From: a virus
Direction: 5' to 3' (one strand)
Length of the DNA stretch: 38,508 nucleotides
Virus record (IMG/VR): IMGVR_UViG_3300008108_000147
Location: 1-38,508 of that record
The position numbers and the translations under genes are program-made. The notes below the pieces were generated by a model. That model had not been told where the DNA came from. It did not search any database and saw nothing but the letters and a program-made list of their open reading frames with translations. This document shows positions 20,584 through 27,749 of the stretch, piece after piece (the stretch's first letter is position 1; every line of letters begins with the position of its first letter).

Positions 20584-20785
20584 CGAGTATTTTTACATAA
20601 TGGGCCTTATGCGGTTCCAGGCCAGGCGCCCCGAAACTGGTACCCCCGGCCCAGCCCCCCCCTTCGAAAAGCGGCGGGGGCGGGCTGGCGGTGGCATATA
20701 TGTACTTACCCCCCCGTGGGGTGGGGGCAAAAAGGCAAAACGTCCCTTTACCCCCGATGAAAAATTTTGGTAGGCTGTAACTCTC
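20584..20785. other. GC-tract spacer between terS and terL, packaging-site candidate
   Basis: A 202-base gap with no gene. It holds CCAGCCCCCCCC (20651-20662) pairing with GGGGGCGGGCTGG (20676-20688), with one bulged base and a loop containing TTCGAA. There is also a palindrome CATATATG (20695-20702) and a second C-run/G-run pair near 20709-20727. Such tracts are absent elsewhere in the window. Location suggests a cos/pac element or regulatory structure for terL; that is inference. Confidence 0.4.
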
Positions 20786-22348
20786 ATGGCAGGCAGACCC
20801 AAGCGGCGGGCTAGATTAGCAGCGGAGGCAGCGGCGCGAGCCGCTGCCGAAGCGGAGGCCAATGGTGGCGCCCCACCAGCCGAAACCATTTTCCTGACAT
20901 CAGGAAAATGGTCTGAAGCACCCCCACCCCCTTCTGCCCCCGCCACCCCGACACCCGAAGAACAGGCCGCGATCATCGAGCAACTGGCGACAGACCCGGT
21001 GTTGTTCGTCGAATCCATGCTTGGCGCTACCCCGCAAAGGTGGCAGGCGGACGCTCTTAGGGCCATCGCCAGTAATGACCGTGTGGCGATTCGCTCCGGC
21101 CATGGCGTAGGCAAAACAGCGTTCTTGTCCTGGCTGGTGTTGTGGTGGTTGCTTACCAGATTGCCAACCAAGGTCGTCTGCACCGCCAACACTGCGCACC
21201 AGTTATCTGATGTCTTGTGGTCTGAGATCGGGAAGTGGCACCGCAAGCTGCCCGAGGGAATGCGGCGCCTGCTGGAGATCAAATCAGACAAGATTGAGTT
21301 GGCTGGCGTCCCCGATAGCTTTGCGGTGGCGCGCACCAGCCGAAGGGAGCAGCCGGAAGCCTTGCAGGGGTTCCACAGTGAGAACCTTCTCTTTGTGATT
21401 GACGAGGCGTCTGGCGTTCCCGACATCGTGTTTGAGGTTGGCCAGGGCGCGTTATCTACCGAAGGCGCCAAGGTGGTAATGACCGGGAACCCCACCAGAA
21501 CCACAGGCTATTTCTATGATGCGTTCAACAAGAACCGCAAGCGGTGGTGGGGTAAGAAGGTCAGTTGTCACGATGCGGATACGGTGGACAAGGCTTTCTT
21601 AGAGGACATGGTGGCGCAGTATGGTGATGGGTCAAATCAGTATCGTGTACGCGTTCTTGGAGAGTTTCCTGCTGGAGATGATGATGCTCTTATTGCGCGA
21701 CATCTTATAGAAACTGCCACCACGCGCCAGGTTGCGCCAAGCCAAACGGCGCCTATGGTGTGGGGCTTGGATGTGGCGCGGTTTGGCGATGACAGTACCA
21801 CCTTGGCCAAGCGCCGGGGCAATGCGATCACCGAACCAATCAAGATGTGGCGCGGCAAAGACCTGATGGAAACGTGTGGTTTGATTAAGGTCGAGTGGGA
21901 TGCGACGCCGGGCAATATGCGCCCCCAGGAAATCTTGGTCGATGTGATTGGTCTTGGTGCGGGTGTGGTGGATCGGCTTAGAGAACTCAATCTCCCCGTC
22001 CGTGGGATCAATGTGGCGGAGTTGCCCGCCTTGGATGGGCACCGGTTCAGCCGGTTAAGGGATGAATTGTGGTGGAAGGCCAGGGAGTGGTTTGAGGCGC
22101 GGGATTGCACCATTCCGAATGATGAGGCTTTGGTGGATGAGTTGTGTGGTCCGCTGTACACGGTGACGAGTGCGGGCAAAATACAGGTCGAGCCGAAGTC
22201 TCAGATGAAGCGGCGGTTAGGGCGCAGCCCCGACAAGGCGGACGCCTTCTGTCTTACCTTCGCCACCACGGCGGCGGTGGTCAGTGGTGGTGGGTATTCT
22301 TTGAAGTGGGGCCAGCCATTGCGGCGCAATGTGAAGGGGGTTGTGTGA
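20786..22348 (+). CDS. terL: Terminase large subunit
   Basis: A 520-residue protein with an Ala-rich N-terminus. The ATPase domain has Walker A SGHGVGKT (104-111) and Walker B LLFVIDEASG (201-210) with the catalytic Glu, plus the coupling-type GNP (VVMTGNPTR). The RNase H-like nuclease domain has acidic residues in WGLDVARFGDD (326-336), ILVDVIGLGAG (383-393) and SPDKADAF (481-488). It pumps DNA into the prohead and cuts concatemers. The ribosome binding site is poor, and a 28-base hyphenated palindrome lies in its first codons (20885-20912). The stop overlaps the next GTG start. Confidence 0.95.
   Translation: MAGRPKRRARLAAEAAARAAAEAEANGGAPPAETIFLTSGKWSEAPPPPSAPATPTPEEQAAIIEQLATDPVLFVESMLGATPQRWQADALRAIASNDRVAIRSGHGVGKTAFLSWLVLWWLLTRLPTKVVCTANTAHQLSDVLWSEIGKWHRKLPEGMRRLLEIKSDKIELAGVPDSFAVARTSRREQPEALQGFHSENLLFVIDEASGVPDIVFEVGQGALSTEGAKVVMTGNPTRTTGYFYDAFNKNRKRWWGKKVSCHDADTVDKAFLEDMVAQYGDGSNQYRVRVLGEFPAGDDDALIARHLIETATTRQVAPSQTAPMVWGLDVARFGDDSTTLAKRRGNAITEPIKMWRGKDLMETCGLIKVEWDATPGNMRPQEILVDVIGLGAGVVDRLRELNLPVRGINVAELPALDGHRFSRLRDELWWKAREWFEARDCTIPNDEALVDELCGPLYTVTSAGKIQVEPKSQMKRRLGRSPDKADAFCLTFATTAAVVSGGGYSLKWGQPLRRNVKGVV
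20885..20912. promoter_or_regulatory. Perfect 13-bp inverted repeat inside the start of terL
   Basis: ACCATTTTCCTGA (20885-20897) and TCAGGAAAATGGT (20900-20912) are perfect inverted repeats separated by CA. It lies within codons for ETIFLTSGKW of TerL. A site of this length suits a dimeric DNA-binding protein; TerS binding (packaging site) or an operator are possible roles. Confidence 0.55.
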
Positions 22349-22950
22349 GGTATTATTGTATCTCGCTGCGTGAGACGCCTGAGCGCACGGCGCGTGTGAA
22401 ACAAGAATTTGAGCGCGAAGGTGTCCCAATCAATTGGGTCTGGGGCATCTACGGCAAGTCGATGCAGATCAAGTCTGAGATACCGATGCACTCGGATTAC
22501 TTTGTGACGCGTGGTGCTACGGCTTTGGTGTTGAGCCATCACATGGCGTGGAACCTGGCGGAGCATGACCAAGCGGACGAGTTTATGGTGTTCGAGGATG
22601 ATGTAGTATTACCGGAAAACTTTCTGGAAAGGTGGGCTGCTATCCGCGCCAAGGTGGATGATGATGTGGATGGGGTTTACTTGCAGAGTTGCTGCGTGGA
22701 TGACCAGAAGTGGAAGCGCAAGCACAGGGATGAATTGTGGGATGTGCGGTATCCGCTTTGCACGGCGGCTATTTGGTGGCGCGCCAGGGCCATTCCGACG
22801 TTGATTGAGCATACCAAGCCAGCGAATACACCGGTTGATATTTTGCTGGAGCAGAAGGTGTTGCCTAAGTTGAAGGTGCTGACGGTGTTGCCCGAACTGG
22901 TCAGTCAGTTGACGTTGCAGGGTAAAATGTCGAGCGAGGTTCACGCATGA
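22345..22950 (+). CDS. Glycosyltransferase family 25-like
   Basis: A 201-residue protein starting with GTG 22345 in the terL stop (GTGA). The GT25 pattern is clear: YCISLRETPERTARV at the start, ALVLSHHMAWNLAEH (60-74) and the metal/nucleotide-sugar binding FEDDVVLP (83-90). Later text includes YPLCTAAIWWRARAIPTLI. Such enzymes add sugars to lipopolysaccharide or to proteins. Here it would work in the infected cell, perhaps altering host surface glycan or decorating the virion. It is the first of three coupled carbohydrate-type genes between terminase and portal. Confidence 0.85.
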   Translation: MRYYCISLRETPERTARVKQEFEREGVPINWVWGIYGKSMQIKSEIPMHSDYFVTRGATALVLSHHMAWNLAEHDQADEFMVFEDDVVLPENFLERWAAIRAKVDDDVDGVYLQSCCVDDQKWKRKHRDELWDVRYPLCTAAIWWRARAIPTLIEHTKPANTPVDILLEQKVLPKLKVLTVLPELVSQLTLQGKMSSEVHA

Positions 22951-23507
22951 ACGAGATGGCGCATTTGGGCGGCTACTATGAGGAAGGCGACGGGCACACG
23001 TTCACGCCGGATATCTGGGGATGGCTGCTGCTGGAGTATGGCGTTGAGTCTGTGATTGATGTCGGGTGTGGAACGGCGGTCAATCTGAAGTGGTTCCAGG
23101 ACATGGGGTGTCGGGTGCTGGGGGTAGAGGGGCACCCCGACGCTATTTTGAAGGCGAAGTGCGGCCCGATTATCTTGCATGATTACACCAAGGGACCGCT
23201 GGACATTGGGCAGCGGTTTGACTTGTGTATATCGACGGAGTTCGTGGAACACGTTGACGCCAAGTATGAGGATAACTGGTTTGCTACCATGCGGTGTGCG
23301 GATCGGGTGTTGATGTGTCATGCGGTGCCGGGCCAGGGCGGGCACCATCATGTAAATGAGCAGACGGCGGAATACTGGATAGAGAAATTTGGCCAGCATG
23401 GTTTCCGTAATCTGGTGGTGGAAACGGCGATGTTTCAGGAGACAACGCGGCGCAAGCCAGCCCCTTGGGGCCGGAATACGCTGATGTTGTTCGAGAAGGT
23501 GGCATGA
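22947..23507 (+). CDS. Class I SAM-dependent methyltransferase
   Basis: A 186-residue protein with ATGA overlap at both ends. The SAM-binding motif I is VIDVGCGTAVNLKWF (36-50) with the acidic residue of motif II in VLGVEGHPD. EFVEHV (98-103) and HHVNEQTAEYWIEKFG fit the Methyltransf_11/23 group that methylates small molecules or sugars. There are no DNA target-recognition features. Its place between a glycosyltransferase and a glycan-type beta-propeller suggests methylation of the sugar product. Confidence 0.85.
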   Translation: MNEMAHLGGYYEEGDGHTFTPDIWGWLLLEYGVESVIDVGCGTAVNLKWFQDMGCRVLGVEGHPDAILKAKCGPIILHDYTKGPLDIGQRFDLCISTEFVEHVDAKYEDNWFATMRCADRVLMCHAVPGQGGHHHVNEQTAEYWIEKFGQHGFRNLVVETAMFQETTRRKPAPWGRNTLMLFEKVA

Positions 23508-24397
23508 TTTTAAGCCAGTTTCCTGGCGCGGAGCGTGTGGAGATCAAGCTGCCGACTAAGTTGGCGGCTTGTAATCCTTCGATTGCGTGGGATGGGGACA
23601 AGATCAGGGCGGTGGTTCGCACGTTGAACTATCGTCTTCTGCCCAGTGGCTCTATTTGGATCAAGGGCAGCGCGCCGGATACGGTAAATTGGCTGGTGGA
23701 GATGGATACCGCCAGCTTGGTGCAATTATCGGCGGTCCAGATCGACGATACGGAGATCAGGCAGTCCCCCGTCTGCAAAGACGGCTTGGAGGATATGCGG
23801 CTGTTTGCCTGGAAAGGGGGCTGGTGGGGTTTGGCCAGCGGGCATTCCAGCCGAAATGATGCAAACACGATGGTTTTGGCGCCAGTTTCCCCGGTTATGA
23901 CGGAGAAACAGGTGCTTTTGTCGCCAAATGGCGAGAAAAAGGAAAAGAACTGGGGTATTTATGTAGATGGGCAAGATTTGAAGCTAGTGCATTGGTTTTG
24001 CCCGGTTTCTGTGTACAAGTTTGGTGGTAGCCCGGTGTTAGAACCCATGTTTTACGGGGATGGTCGGGCAGATTTGGTGGGGTGGAGTGGTTCCAGCCAG
24101 ATTGTACCGCATAAGGGCCGTTTGGTTACCTGTTTGCACCGCCGGATGGGCGAGAAAAATGGCAAGAAGCCGATTTATTACGCGCACCGGCTGGTGGAGT
24201 ATGATGCGGATACTTGGGATGTGACCAGGGTATCTCCCATTTTCTTGTTTGAGGCGGAGCAGATAGAGTTCAATTCGGGGTTGGTAATTACCCCGGAAAA
24301 TGTGTTATTTAGCTACGGGGTCATGGATGCGGCGGCGGTTGTGTTGCGGTTGCCGATTGGGGCCTTGGACATGATTTTTGAGGGCTGCAATGTCTGA
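23504..24397 (+). CDS. Five-bladed beta-propeller, GH43/GH130-like
   Basis: A 297-residue protein from ATG 23504, overlapping the previous stop. Repeated blade patterns and motifs NPSIAWDGDKIRAVVRT (24-40), GLEDMRLFAWKG (94-105), EKNW (147-150), GLVITPENVLFSYGVMDAAA (about 263-282) resemble glycosidase/phosphorylase-like propellers (GH43, GH130) and their glycosyltransferase-linked relatives. The EDxRLF and EKNW acids are candidate catalytic or binding residues. It probably handles a host or phage glycan together with the two genes before it. Exact family and activity unproven. Confidence 0.7.
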   Translation: MILSQFPGAERVEIKLPTKLAACNPSIAWDGDKIRAVVRTLNYRLLPSGSIWIKGSAPDTVNWLVEMDTASLVQLSAVQIDDTEIRQSPVCKDGLEDMRLFAWKGGWWGLASGHSSRNDANTMVLAPVSPVMTEKQVLLSPNGEKKEKNWGIYVDGQDLKLVHWFCPVSVYKFGGSPVLEPMFYGDGRADLVGWSGSSQIVPHKGRLVTCLHRRMGEKNGKKPIYYAHRLVEYDADTWDVTRVSPIFLFEAEQIEFNSGLVITPENVLFSYGVMDAAAVVLRLPIGALDMIFEGCNV

Positions 24398-24989
24398 AAC
24401 GGTTGATCCACGGCAGAGGTTCTTATTTTCTATCCTGCCTGGGTTGTTGAGTCAGGCTTATGATTATGTGCGGTCTAATCCGTTGCAGGCTACAGCGGAT
24501 GTCGCTCAAGCAGTAACTCCGGGTGGCGCTTTGCAGGATGCCTTAGCGGGTTCGGAACAGATCAGCAGATCGGCCCTGCGTGGTGATATTGGCGGCATGG
24601 TTGGCGGTGCTGGCGCCATGGGGGCGGGGTTGCTGGGGGCCATTCCTATTGCGGGGATGGTTGGGCGCGGTATCCGAGATGCCCAGCGCATGAGAGAGGC
24701 TTATGCGTTGGATGATGCTATGATAGCGCAAGTAAATGCGGCTCGCGCCAGACCTAATTTGCGTCAACAGGATGTAGATAGATTAGCTGCTGATTTAGCT
24801 GACAATCCTATGCGAAGCACTGATGAATTGTCTCTTTTAAGAGAAAAAGAAGCAATGCGTCAGGCCAGTAAAAATCTCGCTGAAGATTTATCTGATAATC
24901 CATTCTCATCTATTTTAAAGCGTTTTGGCCTGCTTGGCACTGTTGGCGCTGGCGCCGCGATGGCGGACGCCCAGGAGATGCAGCAATGA
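24390..24989 (+). CDS. Hypothetical protein with membrane-like glycine helix
   Basis: A 199-residue protein from ATG 24390, overlapping the previous gene by 8 bases. A Gly/Ala-rich hydrophobic centre (GGMVGGAGAMGAGLLGAIPI) suggests a membrane-inserting or glycine-zipper segment. The C-terminal part contains two related units, LAADLADNPMRS and LAEDLSDNPFSS, and this stretch is distinctly AT-richer than its surroundings. Possibly a minor virion or ejection-type protein; no family recognised. Confidence 0.6.
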   Translation: MSETVDPRQRFLFSILPGLLSQAYDYVRSNPLQATADVAQAVTPGGALQDALAGSEQISRSALRGDIGGMVGGAGAMGAGLLGAIPIAGMVGRGIRDAQRMREAYALDDAMIAQVNAARARPNLRQQDVDRLAADLADNPMRSTDELSLLREKEAMRQASKNLAEDLSDNPFSSILKRFGLLGTVGAGAAMADAQEMQQ

Positions 24990-25294
24990 AATCCCCAGCC
25001 TGGACGCGGGAAGCCGGAAAGAACCCCAGTGGTGGTTTGAATGAGGCTGGCCGTCGTTCTTATGAGGCGGCTAATCCGGGTTCTAATTTGAAGGCGCCGG
25101 TGAAGGCGGGGGACAATCCCCGCCGGGCTAGTTTCCTGGCGCGCATGGGTAATATGCCGGGACCGGAGCGTGATGCGAAGGGTGAACCGACGCGCCTGCT
25201 GAAATCATTGCAGGCGTGGGGCGCTTCCAGTAAGGCGGATGCCAAGGCGAAGGCCAAGGCTATTTCTGCCCGGAACGAGGGAAAGAAGAAATGA
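24986..25294 (+). CDS. DUF6321-like basic protein
   Basis: A 102-residue protein starting in the previous stop (ATGA). SPAWTREAGKNPSGGLNEAG, RRSYEAANPGSNLKAPV and ASFLARMGNMPGP match DUF6321, a short, basic phage family found beside portal genes. The Lys/Ala tail ends KKK. Function unknown; probably associated with DNA or the virion. Confidence 0.8.
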   Translation: MKSPAWTREAGKNPSGGLNEAGRRSYEAANPGSNLKAPVKAGDNPRRASFLARMGNMPGPERDAKGEPTRLLKSLQAWGASSKADAKAKAKAISARNEGKKK

Positions 25295-25446
25295 AGAAGC
25301 CTGTTTGGGAAACCAAAGACCCGACGAAGGGCGACAAAAAGATGTCGCCCAAGCAGAAGGCTTCCGCCAAGGCGATGGCGAAGGCGGCGGGGCGCCCTTA
25401 TCCTAATCTTGTGGACAATATGCGCGCCGCGAGGAAGAAGAAATGA
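25291..25446 (+). CDS. 51-residue Lys-rich phage protein
   Basis: A short frame from ATG 25291 overlapping the previous stop and the next start (ATGA at both ends). KKPVWETKDPTKGDKKMSPK, then AKAMAKAAGRPYPNLVDN is a pattern I recognise from podoviral genomes directly next to DUF6321-type genes. Highly basic, probably nucleic-acid binding. Function unknown. Confidence 0.75.
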   Translation: MKKPVWETKDPTKGDKKMSPKQKASAKAMAKAAGRPYPNLVDNMRAARKKK

Positions 25447-25760
25447 GCCGCCAGCTAAAGGACGATACGGGGCACGTTATTCATCAGGTTTTTGAGATGA
25501 ATGGTGTCCATGTGATCAATAACCCAAGCACCAGCACACAAACCTCCGCTTTTGGGGCGCAGACAACGGCTATCCGTGTGGCGACAACGGGGAACCATGT
25601 GCATATTTCTATTAATGATAACCCTACAGCTACGGACCAATCCTCTCTTTTACCCGCCAACTGGGTTGAGATTTTTGCTGTAAAGCCTGGCTGGAAGTTG
25701 GCGGCGATTAAGGGCGGTGGTGCGGGTAACCCGATTATTTCGGTTACGGAGTTGGTTTGA
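25443..25760 (+). CDS. Small beta-rich virion-module protein
   Basis: A 105-residue protein from ATG 25443, coupled at both ends. Thr/Asn-rich strands (STSTQTSAFGAQTTAIRVAT, NHVHISINDNPTATDQS), then LLPANWVEIFAVKPGWKLAA, read as a small beta sandwich. Similar proteins lie before portal genes in environmental podoviruses and may be decoration or head-fibre proteins; that role is inferred. Confidence 0.62.
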   Translation: MSRQLKDDTGHVIHQVFEMNGVHVINNPSTSTQTSAFGAQTTAIRVATTGNHVHISINDNPTATDQSSLLPANWVEIFAVKPGWKLAAIKGGGAGNPIISVTELV

Positions 25761-26218
25761 TGCAGTGCCCGAAGGCAACCTATGATCTTGAAGAGAATGT
25801 GGAGTACCGTGATCGGGCGTTTAAGGACTTTGGTTATGGTCCTGCGAACCCGAATAGCGAGGATGACTTCTTCTGGAAACTCCGGGCGCAGGAATGGAAT
25901 ACGTCTGCTGATGAGGCTAAGACGATGCGGTGTGGTAATTGCGCCGCGTTCATCCAGACCCCGGAAATGATGGCTTGTATTGTTAAGGGCATCCAGGGGG
26001 AAGAGAGCAACGATGAGACGTATGCGCCCGAAGTATCTAAGGCGGCGAACTTGGGCTATTGTGAATTGTTGGAGTTCAAATGTGCGGCATCGCGCACTTG
26101 TAGCGCGTGGTTAGTTGGTGGGCCGATTACCAAGCCGATGACCAAGCGCCAGCGCGAGACGGTTTTGATGGCGAAGGTGATGTTGCCCCAGGGCGACGAT
26201 GAAGAGGAAGATAGCTGA
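25760..26218 (+). CDS. Cysteine-rich phage protein, possible metal-binding
   Basis: A 152-residue protein from ATG 25760 (previous stop overlaps). Six clustered cysteines: MRCGNCAAF, MACIVK, GYCELLEFKCAASRTCSAW. The C-x2-C ... C ... C-x6-C-x5-C spacing resembles small high-potential iron-sulfur or zinc proteins encoded beside phage portals. It ends in an acidic tail (GDDEEEDS). Metal identity and function unknown. Its stop overlaps the next start. Confidence 0.65.
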   Translation: MQCPKATYDLEENVEYRDRAFKDFGYGPANPNSEDDFFWKLRAQEWNTSADEAKTMRCGNCAAFIQTPEMMACIVKGIQGEESNDETYAPEVSKAANLGYCELLEFKCAASRTCSAWLVGGPITKPMTKRQRETVLMAKVMLPQGDDEEEDS

Positions 26219-27747
26219 TGTCTGATACTTGGTCCTGGCAGTTCAATCCGCTTCTTCGCCCTGTTGCGACGTATGATGCGCCTGGCGAGCATCGCTTCTT
26301 TCAGCCGATGCGGACGCGCCCTGAAGCGCCTCCTGTTTTAAATGAGGACCAAAGGTTTTGGGAAAACAGTGATGGGGAGTGGTTGCCAACCACGGTTGGG
26401 CGAGGTGCTATAACTAGCACTGGTGATCCTGTCCGTGACTTCGAAATGATAACGAACGACTCCGGCACCATGAATGCGCTTATGGCACTGGCTACGGGTC
26501 CGGTTGGTGCGGTCAGTATTGCGCTTGGAACTCTTCTTAATCAGGCGGCGGGTGTTCCGGGTGTGAACTCTCTTGGCGGGTTCTTGTTGGATCGTGCCCG
26601 CGAATTGGATTTGACGCCAGAACAGGTCACTGCGTTGCGTGAGTCCCAGCAGGGACAATACAACACGCAACAGCGCCTTAGTGATGACCGCCAGACAACG
26701 CGAGAAGATTTGGCGCCCATCAGTAGTACGCTGAACCCCAATGTTACCTCTTTGTTGGATACGACGGGTCAGACGGCGACTAATGTTGCTTCTACGGCGG
26801 ATACGGGGAACCTTACCAAAACGGGTTCTGATGTTACCTCTTTGTTGGATACGGGTGCTACCGATCTGACTACTTCTAAGGGGACAGACACCACCGCAGC
26901 CACCACAGACACGGGCGCCATCACCAAGACACTGACTGATTTGGGTAATGTGGTGAACCCGAACATTACTTCGCTGTTGGATGTTTATCCGGCTGATGGT
27001 GAAGACGCTACTGGCGTTACGGGCGACTTTGGCATGGGTGAGCAGGCTGCTGGTTTTGCGACTGATGTTGCTGAAGGTCGCATGACCCAGCAAGAAGCGT
27101 TGAACGCCATGGCTGCAACGGTGTCTGATTTGACGGGGGTTCCGGCTGCTGATTTGGCCGCGATGGCGGACCAGCTTGGCCGCGATGTTGCTGAAGGCAA
27201 GGTTGGCTTGAATGAGGCGATTGCTTCAATGATGGCTGACGTTACGGCTGCTGCGCCAGCCGCGCCTTCTGCCCCATCTGATGAAGACACAGACGACGAA
27301 GCCGCCGCTCAATCAGTAGCGGACGCCATGGCGGAAGCCCAGGCAGCGGCAGACGCGGAAGCGGCGGCAGAAGCAGCGGCGGCAGAAGCAGCAGCGGCGG
27401 AAGCAGCGGCAGCAGCGGACGCGGCGGCTTCTGATGCTGGTGAAGGCGAAGGGGATGGCGACGGAGATGGGGATGGGGACGGAGACGGCGACGGCGGCGA
27501 CGGTAGCGGAGATGGCGACGGTGGTGGCGGCGATGGCGGCGGCGGAGACGGCGGTGGCGACGGTGGCTACCGGAAGGGTGGTTTGGTAAAGGGCAAGAAG
27601 AAGAATGCCCCGGTCAAAACCACGGTCCATGTCGGTGAATATGTCATGCGCCCGGAAGCCGTTAATATGTATGGCTTGGGCTTGTTGAATGCTATTAACG
27701 AGCAGCGTATTCCGAAACGCCGGTTCACCGGCTTGCTGGGTGATTAA
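26218..27747 (+). CDS. Low-complexity structural-type protein with Asp-Gly repeats
   Basis: A 509-residue, strongly acidic protein. Residues 160-265 hold three VTSLLD-type units (NPNVTSLLDT, GSDVTSLLDT, NPNITSLLDV) in Thr-rich linkers. Residues about 360-405 are an Ala/Glu tract, and about 408-452 an Asp-Gly repeat encoded by a 6-base period. The C-terminal 60 residues (YRKGGLVKGKKK, VHVGEYVMRPEAVNMYGLGL) form a domain found at the ends of several phage proteins before portal genes. The DG tract might bind calcium. Probably a virion or assembly protein; the role is unproven. Confidence 0.65.
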   Translation: MSDTWSWQFNPLLRPVATYDAPGEHRFFQPMRTRPEAPPVLNEDQRFWENSDGEWLPTTVGRGAITSTGDPVRDFEMITNDSGTMNALMALATGPVGAVSIALGTLLNQAAGVPGVNSLGGFLLDRARELDLTPEQVTALRESQQGQYNTQQRLSDDRQTTREDLAPISSTLNPNVTSLLDTTGQTATNVASTADTGNLTKTGSDVTSLLDTGATDLTTSKGTDTTAATTDTGAITKTLTDLGNVVNPNITSLLDVYPADGEDATGVTGDFGMGEQAAGFATDVAEGRMTQQEALNAMAATVSDLTGVPAADLAAMADQLGRDVAEGKVGLNEAIASMMADVTAAAPAAPSAPSDEDTDDEAAAQSVADAMAEAQAAADAEAAAEAAAAEAAAAEAAAAADAAASDAGEGEGDGDGDGDGDGDGDGGDGSGDGDGGGGDGGGGDGGGDGGYRKGGLVKGKKKNAPVKTTVHVGEYVMRPEAVNMYGLGLLNAINEQRIPKRRFTGLLGD

Positions 27748-27749
27748 GC

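Noticed and set aside
20593-21504. Long antisense open frame of 303 codons opposite terL
   Set aside because: It is a shadow of the terL codons, whose plus strand has all terminase motifs; the antisense text is Ser/Ala/Pro-rich without any domain, and it has no promoter or coupling.
27300-27560. Tandem short repeats considered as a CRISPR or minisatellite
   Set aside because: They are codon-level Ala/Glu and Asp-Gly tracts inside an open frame, with no spacers and no palindromic repeat unit.
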